DNA from: Ignavibacteria bacterium | GTDB taxonomy: Bacteria; Bacteroidota; Ignavibacteria; OLB7 | Reading direction: 5' to 3' | DNA length: 64,000 nt | Assembly (NCBI GenBank): GCA_020635205.1 | Contig: JACKAE010000002.1 | Span: forward strand, 186,001 to 250,000 | Shown here: positions 1-8,848 of the stretch, piece after piece | How the letters are laid out: each line of letters opens with the position of its first letter | How positions within the stretch are numbered: position 1 is the stretch's first letter | Position numbers and translations under genes: made by a program | The notes under the pieces: model-generated | The model's database searches: none | What the model was told of the DNA's origin: nothing | What the model saw: only the letters and a program-made list of their open reading frames with translations

Positions 1-1021
1 AGAGAGGACTGAATGAGTTCTGGCTTCCCATGTGAGACATCTTCCGCCAGTGACTTTCGGGAAGCATGTCGACGGCGACAATGTCAAGGAGGCCGTCGTT
101 GTTGAAGTCGCTCATGTCAGAACCCATACCAAATTCGGTGGTATGCTTCATCACATCTTTGGTTGCTTCGCGGAATGTGCCATCCCCGTTGTTGATGTAG
201 AGGATATCGCGCCAAACAAAATCGTTTGTGATGTAGACATCGGGATAGCCGTCGTTGTTCACATCTCCTGCTACCACGCTCAGTGCATATCCTTCGTCGT
301 GAATTCCAACTTCTTCGGTAATGTCAGTAAACGTGCCATCTCCATTATTGCGGAAGAACCGATCGCTCAATCCTCTGTTGGTATAGTCATCACCTGTGGC
401 CGCGCCGTTCAATCCGATGTACGCATCGAGGTCGCCGTCGAGATCATAGTCGAAAAATGCAGTCTGAGTACTGCTACAACAGAAGTCGAGTCCGAACTCC
501 TTTGCCCGTTCGGTGAACGTACCATTCCCGTTGTTGATGTAGAGTTGATTGGGGTGGTATTGCTTGTTAACGTAGAGATCGAGTCGCCCATCTCCGTTTA
601 TGTCAATCATCGAAATGCCATACCGAACGCCGAGTGAGTCGTCGACTCCAGCCTTCGCCGAAACATCCTCAAACTTCATATTCCCCTTGTTGATATAGAG
701 GCGGTTGGGAGAGTGTGCCTGAGTTCCAGAGAAGTAAAGGTCAATCAGCCCGTCTCCGTTCACATCTCCGGCGGCAACTCCTCCACCATTGTAGGCATAG
801 ATGAAGACGTTAATGTTGAACTGAGGAGTCTCCGTAATGTAGTTCGAGAAGGTTACTCCGGTCTCTTCAGGAGACATTCTGGTAAACAGAGGTTTTTCTC
901 CCACTTCCTGTCCTGGTGACTCTGTTGGTATGCTTGAGAATAGTACTACAATACCGAGGATTGCCAGAAAACTTCGGATAACCATAATGCTTTGAATATG
1001 TTTGAAGACTACTAATTTCAT
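1..1021 (-). CDS. CRTAC1-like VCBS/FG-GAP repeat protein (partial, runs off left edge)
   Basis: Read leftward, this frame stays open to the window edge, so the C-terminus is missing (about 340 residues visible). An N-terminal hydrophobic stretch (IRSFLAILGIVVLF) looks like a signal peptide. It is followed by repeated calcium-binding loops of the FG-GAP/VCBS type: DVNGDGLIDLY, DINGDGRLDLY, DYDLDGDLDAY, DVNNDGYPDVY and DFNNDGLLDIV. The order and the segment AVDMLPES are typical of CRTAC1-like proteins, which normally end in an ASPIC/UnbV domain that would lie outside the window. Such proteins form secreted beta-propellers; the ligand is unknown. Start is uncertain: ATG at 1021 or an in-frame ATG at 985, neither with a clear ribosome binding site. 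It begins 25 bp after the moeA stop on the same strand, so co-transcription is plausible, although no functional link to molybdopterin synthesis is evident. Confidence 0.8.
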   Translation of the reverse strand, partial: MKLVVFKHIQSIMVIRSFLAILGIVVLFSSIPTESPGQEVGEKPLFTRMSPEETGVTFSNYITETPQFNINVFIYAYNGGGVAAGDVNGDGLIDLYFSGTQAHSPNRLYINKGNMKFEDVSAKAGVDDSLGVRYGISMIDINGDGRLDLYVNKQYHPNQLYINNGNGTFTERAKEFGLDFCCSSTQTAFFDYDLDGDLDAYIGLNGAATGDDYTNRGLSDRFFRNNGDGTFTDITEEVGIHDEGYALSVVAGDVNNDGYPDVYITNDFVWRDILYINNGDGTFREATKDVMKHTTEFGMGSDMSDFNNDGLLDIVAVDMLPESHWRKMSHMGSQNSFSPL

Positions 1022-1046
1022 GAAGACTGAGTCCGAAGAACAATAA

Positions 1047-2273
1047 TTAAGAAGTTGACGATAACAGATATACCTCTACCAGATCCCCTGACGCAATTCT
1101 ATTCTTCTCCTCTTCAAAGAGAATCAAACAGTTTGCCCTACTCATAGAACTCATTGCTCCACTCGATTGCGTCCCCGTTCTCCTAACATATGGTTCTCCA
1201 TCCTTATAGGAGAGAATTCCACGAAGGAAATGACGTTTCGCGTCGTTCTTGAGGATTGTCTCCTCTGACCGAGCTTGGAGGGAGTTCGGACGATATGTCC
1301 CTCCCAACATCTTCTCTAATATGGGCACAACGAAGGTGAGAAAAGTAACAAGGGAAGATACAGGATTCCCCGGCAGACCAAATGCTAACGTCTTGCGATC
1401 TCCCTCCTTCAGAACTCCGAAGAGAACGGGCTTTCCCGGTCTGATGTTTACCTTGTGGAAACGAATTTCTACCCCTAACTCTGGAAGGAGGTGTTGCACC
1501 AGATCATATCGTCCTGCTGAGACACCTCCAGTGGTCAGTAAAATGTCGTACTGAAGTCCGGTTTCCAGAGCATCGAGAAGTTCCTCCCGATCATCTCCGA
1601 CGATTCCAAGGTCAATCGGTTCCGCACCTGCTTGGACGCAGGCTGCGAAGAGTGCCGGCCCTCCACTATTCCGAATCTGTCCCACTTCTGGCTTTCGATG
1701 AGGATCAATTACCTCGTTGCCAGTAGCGATAATTCCTACCTTCGGTTTTACCCGAACCGGTACGTTCGTTATTCCAAGCGAGGCGAGTATGCCGATATCG
1801 CCCGGCTCAAGACGTTTCCCAGCCGGGATAATTTCTTCGCCTGCGCGAATATCCTCACCAGGAGAACGAACCGCTGTTCCCAATCCAATCTCCCTTTTGA
1901 CTACGACAAACTCTCCCTCTTCCTCCGTCGATTCTACCTCAATCACGGCGTCGGCTCCCTTCGGAAGAATTCCGCCAGTCATGATTCTGACTGCTTGGCC
2001 TGATCCAACTACTTCGTGAAATGGCTCTCCAGCGGAAGATTCTCCAATCACTCGTAACCTCAACGGGTCTGTTTCCGATGCGCCGCTGGTGTCGTGCCAT
2101 TGCACTGCATAGCCATCCATCGCAGAGTTTGGGAGTGCCGGGATATTCTCCTCGGCTACGATTCCCTCGGCAAGTCTTCTGCCAAGTGAGAGGACGAGGG
2201 GAACCCTTTCCATCGGAAGCTCCGTTAGAATCTCCGACATTATTATCTGTAGTGCTTCGGAATAGGAGACCAT
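1047..2273 (-). CDS. moeA: Molybdopterin molybdenumtransferase MoeA
   Basis: The 408-residue product matches MoeA in length and motif order. The N-terminal MVSYSEALQIIMSEI and the PNSAMDGYAVQ segment are the family signature; GGILPKGADAVI, TTGGVSAGRYD (the MoCF/MPT-binding core) and GKPVLFG/GLPGNPVS follow. MoeA inserts molybdate into adenylated molybdopterin in the last step of Mo-cofactor synthesis in the cytoplasm. The frame is open further upstream to 2369, but the extra 32 residues are hydrophobic and not part of the family, so the ATG at 2273 is chosen. No other Mo-cofactor genes are in the window. Confidence 0.93.
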   Translation of the reverse strand: MVSYSEALQIIMSEILTELPMERVPLVLSLGRRLAEGIVAEENIPALPNSAMDGYAVQWHDTSGASETDPLRLRVIGESSAGEPFHEVVGSGQAVRIMTGGILPKGADAVIEVESTEEEGEFVVVKREIGLGTAVRSPGEDIRAGEEIIPAGKRLEPGDIGILASLGITNVPVRVKPKVGIIATGNEVIDPHRKPEVGQIRNSGGPALFAACVQAGAEPIDLGIVGDDREELLDALETGLQYDILLTTGGVSAGRYDLVQHLLPELGVEIRFHKVNIRPGKPVLFGVLKEGDRKTLAFGLPGNPVSSLVTFLTFVVPILEKMLGGTYRPNSLQARSEETILKNDAKRHFLRGILSYKDGEPYVRRTGTQSSGAMSSMSRANCLILFEEEKNRIASGDLVEVYLLSSTS

Positions 2274-2474
2274 AAGTATCAGAACCGTCAACAAATAGGA
2301 CGAAAAGAAAAAAGATACAACGAGCGAGTGGAAGAGAGCATGACCATAGGTAAATGAGAGGGTGAACATGATGGTTGTTCGAGAACCAGCTATCCTACGG
2401 TTGGAACGGTTGAAGAGGGGAATGAATTCAATATCTTATTGACCCAAGGTGAGAAATTTTGTGGGAACAAATCA

Positions 2475-2975
2475 ATGATGGTGAAAATGAATCTGACAAT
2501 AGTTGAAGCTGACTTCCAAAATCCGAATCACGCCGAAGCAATTCCTCTACTGATTAACGCATACGCTCTCGATCCGATGGGGGGAGGTGAAAAGTTGCCT
2601 GACGAGGTACTATCGCGCGTTGTTCCCGGTCTTTCAGCACATCCTTCCTCTCTCGTATTCCTCGCATACGATGGAGATCGTCCGATTGGCATTGCCAACT
2701 GTTTTGTTGGGTTCTCCACGTTTGCTGCTCGACCTTTGGTGAACGTTCACGATTTGGCGGTGATCCCTGAGTATCGCGGAGAAGGTGTCGGAGAAAGGTT
2801 GTTGGAAGAAGTGGAGAGGAAGGCAACCGCTCTCAACTGCTGCAAGCTGACGCTTGAGGTTCGAGAAGACAACCGGGCACGCAGTCTCTACCAACGGTTT
2901 GGTTTCGGCGACTTTACTACAGGGAAAGAGGTGATGCGAACCATTTTTTTGGAGAAGAAGGTGGGGGAGAGTTGA
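2475..2975 (+). CDS. GNAT-family N-acetyltransferase
   Basis: About 166 residues with a GNAT fold pattern: VNVHDLAVIPEYRGEGVG carries the acetyl-CoA pyrophosphate-binding R/Q-x-x-G-x-G/A motif, followed by LEEVERKATALNCCKLTLEV and the C-terminal NRARSLYQRFGF, the usual motif B. The substrate cannot be told from sequence. The frame opens with a TTG at 2439, but ATG codons at 2475, 2478 and 2487 all precede the first beta strand (MNLTIVEADF); 2475 is used here. It is divergent from moeA and convergent with lptG, and ends in a spacer of GAGTCGAGTAG-type repeats. Confidence 0.85.
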   Translation: MMVKMNLTIVEADFQNPNHAEAIPLLINAYALDPMGGGEKLPDEVLSRVVPGLSAHPSSLVFLAYDGDRPIGIANCFVGFSTFAARPLVNVHDLAVIPEYRGEGVGERLLEEVERKATALNCCKLTLEVREDNRARSLYQRFGFGDFTTGKEVMRTIFLEKKVGES

Positions 2976-3108
2976 AGAGTCGAGTAGAGGGGTCGCCGCA
3001 ACTCTTTAGTTTGCGTCAGGATCAGTAGAGTCTATCGAGTTAAAGGAGTCGGGAGTCGAAGAGTCGAGTAGCTGGAATTCTTTGGCTACGCTGGGATCAG
3101 TAGAGGAT
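2974..3108. repeat. Degenerate GAGTCGAGTAG spacer repeat
   Basis: The spacer between the convergent GNAT and lptG genes contains an imperfect direct duplication. GAAGAGTCGAGTAG occurs at 2974-2987, where it overlaps the GNAT stop codon, and again at 3058-3071. GGATCAGTAGAG occurs at 3019-3030 and 3094-3105. Between them are shorter variants (CGAGTTAAAGGAGTC, GGGAGTCG). It fits the window-wide habit of short-period repeats packed between genes. No coding potential is seen. Confidence 0.6.
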
Positions 3109-3175
3109 GGCGAATCGAAGGGTGAATGAATCGAGAAGCGATAGGTTCTTTGGAAGGTTTGGTGTACGATTGCGG

Positions 3176-4327
3176 TTATCCTCGGTCTGCCCTCATGAGA
3201 TTGATGAGACCTAAGATCAAGAAGACTCCGTTTGCAAGCCAAGCTGTGACGACTGGAGGGACGTCGGCAGTGAAGCTCAAGGTTTTGCTGACTTCGGTGA
3301 AGATCAGGTAGATGGCACTGATAAGTGCTGTTAGGGCTATCGGAAGGGCTGCGCCACCTTTGCGCTGTGTTGTGCTGAAGGGAATTCCGAAGAAGACAAC
3401 AATGAATGCAGCGAAGGGGAAGGAGAAGATGGAGTGGTAGTCAATAAGTAGTGTGCGAACATCACGCCCCCCTTGCCGTTCCCGCTCTATCCGTTCACGT
3501 AACTCAGTCAACGTCAATTCATCTGGACTTTGCTGTGAGAGCATAAGTTCGTCGGGAGTAACGGGGAGGCCGGGAACCTCCTGCTCGCTAAATGTTGTGG
3601 CGGTAATCTGTTCTGGGTCGCGTAGGTTGCGTGCAATTCCGTTTACCATCGTCCAAGTTCTGGCAACCGTGTCGTACTCCATTGTCTTTGCGTCGATGCG
3701 CTCAACTACTGCTAACGTCCTGATTGAATCTTGCCCCTTGATCTTCGTTCCATTACTGTCGATTCGAGGGACTAATAAGAGTGCGTTCGAGTCGAGCCGT
3801 TCAAGGCTGACGGTGTTCGCAATATTTTTCTTTGGATCGAAATAATCCATTTGTAGAGTGAGAGTCGGGGAGAGGCGGAGGAGTACATTGCTTGCCCCTC
3901 CACGAATATGTTGGCCCATATACTCCCGATCAATCTCGAAACGCATTGCATTTACCTCCGGCACAAGCCAACCGTTGAACCAGACCATTCCTCCACCTAC
4001 GAACAAGCCGAAGATGAGTAGGGGGAGAGCAATTCTTTTCATGCCGAGTCCAGCAGAGCGGAATGCCGTTAACTCGTGTGTAGAGTCGAGCCTACTGAAA
4101 GTGAAGAGTGCAGCCAGGAGCATTGCAATTGGCGCAATCAGCTTCGCGATATCTGGAATAAAGTAGAGGTAGTAGAGAACAATCACCTTGAACGGAACAT
4201 TCCGATCTGAAAAATCATCTAAGTGCTCGATCAGATCCACCACAATGTATATCGTGACGAAGGCCAGCAGTCCAAAGAAGAACGTCTGGATAAACTGACG
4301 AAGTATGTAGCGATCTGTGCGGGTCAA
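3176..4327 (-). CDS. lptG: LPS export ABC transporter permease, LptF/LptG (YjgP/YjgQ) family
   Basis: 383 residues with the family architecture: two transmembrane helices near the N-terminus (FFFGLLAFVTIYIVVDLIEH and a second around residues 45-70), the loop RLDSTHELTAFRSAGLGMKRI that contacts LptB, a third helix (LLIFGLFVGGGMVWF), a periplasmic beta-jellyroll domain (about 120-275), and three C-terminal helices after TLLIDYHSIFSFPFAAFIVVF. It is an inner-membrane subunit of the LptB2FG extractor that feeds LPS towards LptD, which is also in this window. LptF and LptG are hard to separate from sequence, so the symbol is provisional. The start is a TTG (GAATTGACC), immediately downstream of a TTTTGAATT-type repeat. 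It is last in the surE-ftsX-lptG series. Confidence 0.87.
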   Translation of the reverse strand: MTRTDRYILRQFIQTFFFGLLAFVTIYIVVDLIEHLDDFSDRNVPFKVIVLYYLYFIPDIAKLIAPIAMLLAALFTFSRLDSTHELTAFRSAGLGMKRIALPLLIFGLFVGGGMVWFNGWLVPEVNAMRFEIDREYMGQHIRGGASNVLLRLSPTLTLQMDYFDPKKNIANTVSLERLDSNALLLVPRIDSNGTKIKGQDSIRTLAVVERIDAKTMEYDTVARTWTMVNGIARNLRDPEQITATTFSEQEVPGLPVTPDELMLSQQSPDELTLTELRERIERERQGGRDVRTLLIDYHSIFSFPFAAFIVVFFGIPFSTTQRKGGAALPIALTALISAIYLIFTEVSKTLSFTADVPPVVTAWLANGVFLILGLINLMRADRG

Positions 4328-4452
4328 TTCAGTTTATTCAAAAGTAAAAGTTCAAAATTCAAAAAGGAGAAAGAGCTAATTCAAAAGCAAAAGTTCAAAA
4401 TTCAAAAGGAGAGAGTGGAGGTTGGCTCGGCTCTCCATTTTTAATTTTGAAT
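4328..4452. repeat. TTTTGAATT/AATTCAAAA inverted spacer element between ftsX and lptG
   Basis: The spacer holds two copies of the AATTCAAAAGTAAAAGTTC type (about 4335-4365 and 4379-4410) and, in the opposite orientation, TTTTAATTTTGAATT at 4438-4452. That last piece lies inside the ftsX 3' end and encodes its final residues and stop. Read in the direction of transcription, AATTCAAAATTAAAA leaves ftsX and TTTTGAATTTTGAAC runs into lptG, so a stem is possible in the mRNA. It belongs to the dispersed family described in the findings. Confidence 0.75.
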
Positions 4453-5304
4453 TCGCACCGAATATCCTCCGGCAATGCTGGAGCCGATTATTCCGAGGAC
4501 TCCACCCAAGAGAGCCGTTCCAAACAATCCGGGGATCACATGTCTCTGTTCTACACCACTCCAAAGTTCTGGAACTGACGTTCCCATTGCGAAGAGGGCT
4601 ATCGCGGCGAGAGTCCCTCCGGCTAAGCCAATCAGAAATCCTTGTAGAATGAAGGGGGCAAGAATCCACCTACGTTCAGCTCCTAATAATCTCATTGTTC
4701 GGATCATTGTGCGGCGCGTTACCACAGTTAACTGTGCAGTGACAGCTACGATACCAATAACCCCTAACAGGAGTAAGATTCCGACTAAGAGGGCAATTTG
4801 CGAAAAGAGGATGAGTCGCTCCTCAACAGTTTTTAGTAAGTCGTCAGCAAATGCCGCCTCGTCGACACCTTCCATGCCTGTCAGTTGTTCTCGGATTGCC
4901 TCAACTTGAGCAGATGTCCGAGCTTCTTCCCGCAAATCTACCCGAATCGTTGTTGGCAATGGCAGAACCCCTCCGGTCACACTCGTATCTGGGCGCATTG
5001 CCTCTCCAAATAGTTCTGCTCCCTCTTCCGGTGTTCGCACTCGTGCCGAGAGAACTTCGGGAAGCTCTGCAATTTTCAGAGCAATTGCGTCAGCCGTTCT
5101 GTTGTCGACGTTGTCCGTTAAGAAGACTTCTACGACAGCAGATGCACGAGCCTCGTCAAGTTCGGAGCGGTAGCCGAGGAGGATCAGGAGAAAGCCTCCA
5201 ACAATTGCAAGCGAGATACCTGTTAGGGCTGCGCCGATAATTGACGCGCCGAGAACTCGGCGAATTGAGGCAAGCCCTTCGGAGATTAGGAATCTCGTTC
5301 TCAT
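4441..5304 (-). CDS. ftsX: Cell division protein FtsX (permease-like)
   Basis: 287 residues with the FtsX layout: one N-terminal transmembrane helix (about 20-45, ISLAIVGGFLLILLGY), an extracytoplasmic domain with the pattern VEVFLTDNVDNRTADAIALK, then three C-terminal helices including the FtsX motif around TRRTMIRTMRLLGAERRWI. With the ATPase FtsE it controls peptidoglycan hydrolases at the septum; ftsE is not in this window. The ATG shares one base with the surE stop (TGATG), indicating translational coupling. The last codons (RIQN and the TAA) are made of the AATTCAAAATTAA spacer repeat, so the C-terminus may have been altered by it. Confidence 0.9.
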   Translation of the reverse strand: MRTRFLISEGLASIRRVLGASIIGAALTGISLAIVGGFLLILLGYRSELDEARASAVVEVFLTDNVDNRTADAIALKIAELPEVLSARVRTPEEGAELFGEAMRPDTSVTGGVLPLPTTIRVDLREEARTSAQVEAIREQLTGMEGVDEAAFADDLLKTVEERLILFSQIALLVGILLLLGVIGIVAVTAQLTVVTRRTMIRTMRLLGAERRWILAPFILQGFLIGLAGGTLAAIALFAMGTSVPELWSGVEQRHVIPGLFGTALLGGVLGIIGSSIAGGYSVRIQN

Positions 5305-6119
5305 CAACCTTCTCGTGATATGTCAAGTGGTAGTGACTTTGAAGAGGAGCTGTTGCTATCCTGAAAATCCCACGAGCGAAGTTCCAGAAGCATTTCCTCG
5401 TCGGTAAGTCGGTAGTGGATCGGAGTGATCGAAACAAAGCCGTCGTTCAAGACGTGGTCGTCGCTCTCTTCTCCTACCATCACGTAGTCACCGTGCAGCC
5501 AGTAGTAGGTTCGTTCCATTGGATCTACTCGCTCGTCGTAACGGTCGTCCCAATACGATTCTCCCTGCGGCACTACTCGTATCCCACGAATCTCTTCTTC
5601 CGCGAGTGCCGGCACATTTACGTTCAACAGAACTCCGGGAGGGAGTCCTCGTTCGAGAACTTGTTCGGCAATTCGTTTGGCAAATTTCGCTGCCGCACTG
5701 AAATCTGCCTCTGGCGAGAAGTCGTCGAGCGAAACGGCGACCGAAGGAATTCCGAGCATTGTCCCCTCGGTTGCCCCGGAGACAGTGCCGGAATAGACTA
5801 AGGAAATCGCGGTGTTCCGTCCGTGGTTGATACCACTAACCAGAATATCAGGTTTGTAGGGAAGTATCTGTCGAGCGGCAAGTTTCACACAGTCAGCCGG
5901 GGTTCCGTTCACAGCCCAACCGAAGAATTTGTTGTTGTGTTCGTGCCGTTCTATCCTGAGGGGGACGGCAACGGTTAGTGCGTGCCCTACTGCGCTCTGC
6001 TGTGTGTTGGGTGCAACCACATCGACGTGACCCAGCTTCTCAAGTTCTTCTACCAGAGTGCGAATACCCTTCGAGAAAATTCCGTCGTCGTTCGAGACAA
6101 GTATGCGAGGTTGAGACAT
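5304..6119 (-). CDS. surE: 5'-nucleotidase SurE
   Basis: 271 residues. The N-terminal RILVSNDDGIFSKGI holds the metal-binding DD pair. AVNGTPADCVKL, ILVSGINHGRN and YSGTVSGATEG are the remaining SurE active-site blocks. The enzyme removes 5' or 3' phosphates from nucleotides and acts on polyphosphate in several bacteria. The frame opens at a TTG at 6143, but the ATG at 6119 is preferred because it fits the family N-terminus and has GGGAGG just upstream. The Ser-rich C-terminus (SNSSSSKSLPLD) is poorly conserved. It is translationally coupled to ftsX. Confidence 0.93.
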   Translation of the reverse strand: MSQPRILVSNDDGIFSKGIRTLVEELEKLGHVDVVAPNTQQSAVGHALTVAVPLRIERHEHNNKFFGWAVNGTPADCVKLAARQILPYKPDILVSGINHGRNTAISLVYSGTVSGATEGTMLGIPSVAVSLDDFSPEADFSAAAKFAKRIAEQVLERGLPPGVLLNVNVPALAEEEIRGIRVVPQGESYWDDRYDERVDPMERTYYWLHGDYVMVGEESDDHVLNDGFVSITPIHYRLTDEEMLLELRSWDFQDSNSSSSKSLPLDISREG

Positions 6120-6169
6120 ATCCTCCCTATGATCTTCTACCAATCAATGGATTTTCTTACTTGGTGGCT

Positions 6170-6220
6170 CTTGGTGTTCTTCGTGGTGAAAAAACAAGAG
6201 TCACGAAGAAAAAACGGCAA
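6170..6220. repeat. Short hairpin repeat of the TTCTTCGTGGTGAAA type
   Basis: In the spacer between rseP and surE, TCTTCGTG is followed about 20 bases later by CACGAAGA, which can form a stem. The flanking text (CTTGGTGTTCTTCGTGGTG) resembles short repeats that recur between genes in many genomes. There is no T run after it, so it is not called a terminator. Confidence 0.4.
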
Positions 6221-6280
6221 CGATCACACTCTCTGTCTGACCGCTGCCGGAATATACGAACGATTCAAAGTGTCCTGAGT

Positions 6281-7657
6281 CTATCTGGTGAAATCGTTAT
6301 AGAAGACGAAGACCATAAAGGCCATCAGGATTAGGAAGCCAGCCTGCTGTGCCGCGATGCGAACTTTCAGCGGAACTTCTCGGCGCATAATCCCTTCAAT
6401 GAAAACGAAGACGAGATGCCCTCCATCAAGTGCTGGAATTGGCAGAATGTTCATGAAGGCCAACATTACCGAGAGAGAAGCCATCAACGTTAGGAACCAG
6501 ATTGGTCCATCGGAGAATGTTTTGCCAGCCATCTTGAATATCTCTACTGGCCCTGCCACCGATTCATTCAGTTTTTGTTTGCCGGAGAAGAGGTCGCCGA
6601 TAAGGTCAACCATCATCGTCAACTGCTTCGTAACACTGCCGACGCCGGCGACGAGGGCCGCCCCTACACCATAGGTCTCGCGCGACTTTGGTCCGGTGTA
6701 GGACATTTCAATTCCAACGCCGAGTTTCCCATCTTCGTCAGGTGTTACCACTTTTGTGAATTCAGAGCTACCCCGTTGGACAGTTAAGGTGATCGGTTCC
6801 GACGTATGTTCGCTGACGTAGGTAATGAACTCCTGTATCGTTCCGACGTGACGTCCATCGAGGGCGAGAATAACATCTTCCGGCTGTAGTTCAGCGTCGT
6901 ATGCTGGCGAGGCTCCGAGAACGCTTGTAACAGCAACGCCGAGGTTGTCGGGGATAACAATCGAACCTTGCTTGTCTGGATTTGCAGGGATTTTAGATCG
7001 AGGAACACTGATTGACATTGGCATTCCCTCTCGCTCTACTTGGAACGTGAGGTCTTCTCCTGCCTGAGTTCCATATATCTGCCCGTAAACTTCTTGGAAG
7101 TTCTCAACCTTCTCACCGTTAATCGTGGCGATCTGATCTCCACGCCGAAGCCCAGCTTCGTATGCGGCTGCTGTGGCTCCCTCCTGAGAGAGTGTACCAA
7201 TAGTAGTTGTATTCCAGATTTCTTCCCCGTGGAAGAACTTCAACCCAGCAAAGAGAACGATTGCCAGCAGAATGTTCATGATAACGCCAGCCGAGAGGAC
7301 GAAGGCTTTCTGGAAGGTATTCTTGCTCCTGAATTCCCACGGCTCAGGCTCCGACGTTGCGAAATCGGTATCCATACTCTCGTCGATCATGCCGAGAATT
7401 TTCACGTAGCCACCAATTGGGAAGGCAGAGATTCGGTAGTCGGTGTTTTCTCCAAGCTCAATCTCCTCGGACAATTTGCCGAAGGTGAACCCATTAATTC
7501 TATTCCACCCGAAGAGACGGGGACCCATTCCGACGGCGAAGACTTCGGCTCGCATTCCGGTCCAGCGGGCGGCTAAGAAGTGCCCGAGTTCGTGGATGAA
7601 GACCAGAACACCGATCAGAATAATGAAGGCTATGATAGTAATGAAAATATCAGGCAT
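6281..7657 (-). CDS. rseP: Site-2 intramembrane zinc metalloprotease RseP
   Basis: 458 residues. The zinc site HELGH lies in the first membrane helix (about residues 22-26) and the third ligand is in the C-terminal NILPIPALDGGHL motif. Two PDZ domains lie between them (about 150-230 and 235-315), each with a recognisable core (GLRRGDQIATINGEKV; LQPEDVILALDGRHV). In the inner membrane, RseP cleaves anti-sigma factors and leftover signal peptides. The neighbour upstream is dxr, 30 bp away; the dxr-rseP pairing is common in Bacteroidota and Proteobacteria and suggests one transcript. Confidence 0.94.
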   Translation of the reverse strand: MPDIFITIIAFIILIGVLVFIHELGHFLAARWTGMRAEVFAVGMGPRLFGWNRINGFTFGKLSEEIELGENTDYRISAFPIGGYVKILGMIDESMDTDFATSEPEPWEFRSKNTFQKAFVLSAGVIMNILLAIVLFAGLKFFHGEEIWNTTTIGTLSQEGATAAAYEAGLRRGDQIATINGEKVENFQEVYGQIYGTQAGEDLTFQVEREGMPMSISVPRSKIPANPDKQGSIVIPDNLGVAVTSVLGASPAYDAELQPEDVILALDGRHVGTIQEFITYVSEHTSEPITLTVQRGSSEFTKVVTPDEDGKLGVGIEMSYTGPKSRETYGVGAALVAGVGSVTKQLTMMVDLIGDLFSGKQKLNESVAGPVEIFKMAGKTFSDGPIWFLTLMASLSVMLAFMNILPIPALDGGHLVFVFIEGIMRREVPLKVRIAAQQAGFLILMAFMVFVFYNDFTR

Positions 7658-7687
7658 CGTAGTTCAGATGTTGAAATCACAAATTTA

Positions 7688-8848
7688 TCAGTAGTGAAGA
7701 GGGACGACATACGAACGAACAACTTCTCGCGTTCGTTTATCAATATCGAATATATCCTGCAACGAAGGGTCATCGACAACTGGTATTTCGCCGAGTGCCC
7801 GCTCAATAAGTTTTGGAATATCGGTAAATCGAATCGATCGTTCCAAAAATGCCGCCACAACAATTTCGTTGGCCGCGTTTAACACTGTCGGTGCTGTTCC
7901 CTCCCGTTCCAGTACCTGATAGGCTATGTTCAGACAGGGAAAACGTCCAAGGTCAGGCTCTTCAAATGTGAGGGAGCCAAGTTTTGGAAGATCGAGTGGT
8001 TCGAATGTTCCCGGGATTCGCTCCGGCCAGCCGAGTGCGTAGCGGATCGGCATACGCATGTCGGGGAGACTCAGTTGCGCTTTGATTGAACCATCGTGAA
8101 AAAGCACCATCGAGTGGATGATCGACTCAGGGTGGACAACCACTTCAATCTGGTTCGCTGCAACGTTGAAAAGCCTACTCGCCTCGATCACCTCCAGTCC
8201 TTTGTTCATCATCGTAGCCGAGTCGATGGTGATCTTTGCCCCCATCTCCCAGTTCGGATGCTTTAAGGCACGCTCTGGCGTGATCTCCTCAAATTCTTCG
8301 ACTGGAGTCTTCCGAAATGGTCCTCCGGAGGCTGTCAGTATCACTTTCGAAAGGGGAGAGCGTTCTTCGCCAACTAACGACTGAAAGACTGCGCTATGTT
8401 CGCTGTCTACCGGAATCAACCTTGCCCCGCTTCCACTCAATGCCTCGGCGATAAGATGTCCGGCAACGACCAATGTTTCCTTGTTTGCCAGCGCAATCAG
8501 TTTCCCAGATCGCGCTGCCTCGATTGTTGGCCGCAGACCAGCAAAGCCAACCATTGCACTCATCACAATCTCAACGTTCGGATCGGTTGCCACAGCAACG
8601 CAGGCATCTTCTCCAGATAATACGCTCACTCGGTTGCCAAACCGTTTCTCACCCTCCTCAGCAGCCTTCTCATCGCAGATCACAACCCCTTCTGGCTGAA
8701 ACTCCTCAATCTGCTTCTCGAGAAGATCAAGGTTCTGATTCGTCGTTAGATAGCGGACGCGAAATCGCTCGGGATGCTCTCGCACCACGTCGAGCGTCTG
8801 CGTGCCGATTGAGCCAGTAGAACCAAGTATTGTTAGGGAAGAATTCAA
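7688..8848 (-). CDS. dxr: 1-deoxy-D-xylulose 5-phosphate reductoisomerase
   Basis: 386 residues, full length for Dxr. The NADPH-binding LTILGSTGSIGTQTLDVV is at the N-terminus. ALANKETLVVAGHLI, PVDSEHSAVFQ (metal and substrate binding), LTASGGPFR and TIDSATMMNKGLEVIEA are the catalytic blocks. It converts DXP to MEP, the committed step of non-mevalonate isoprenoid synthesis. The start appears to be TTG, giving MNSSLTILG, and this TTG is part of the AATTCAAAA spacer repeat that touches the gene. No ATG is available closer to the conserved LTILG. Confidence 0.95.
   Translation of the reverse strand: MNSSLTILGSTGSIGTQTLDVVREHPERFRVRYLTTNQNLDLLEKQIEEFQPEGVVICDEKAAEEGEKRFGNRVSVLSGEDACVAVATDPNVEIVMSAMVGFAGLRPTIEAARSGKLIALANKETLVVAGHLIAEALSGSGARLIPVDSEHSAVFQSLVGEERSPLSKVILTASGGPFRKTPVEEFEEITPERALKHPNWEMGAKITIDSATMMNKGLEVIEASRLFNVAANQIEVVVHPESIIHSMVLFHDGSIKAQLSLPDMRMPIRYALGWPERIPGTFEPLDLPKLGSLTFEEPDLGRFPCLNIAYQVLEREGTAPTVLNAANEIVVAAFLERSIRFTDIPKLIERALGEIPVVDDPSLQDIFDIDKRTREVVRSYVVPLHY

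Noticed and set aside
32..637. 201-residue plus-strand frame at the left edge
   Set aside because: It is antisense to the CRTAC1-like gene, whose minus-strand frame shows clear calcium-loop repeats.
2274..2369. N-terminal extension of MoeA
   Set aside because: The hydrophobic extra residues are not part of the MoeA family; start at 2273 fits.
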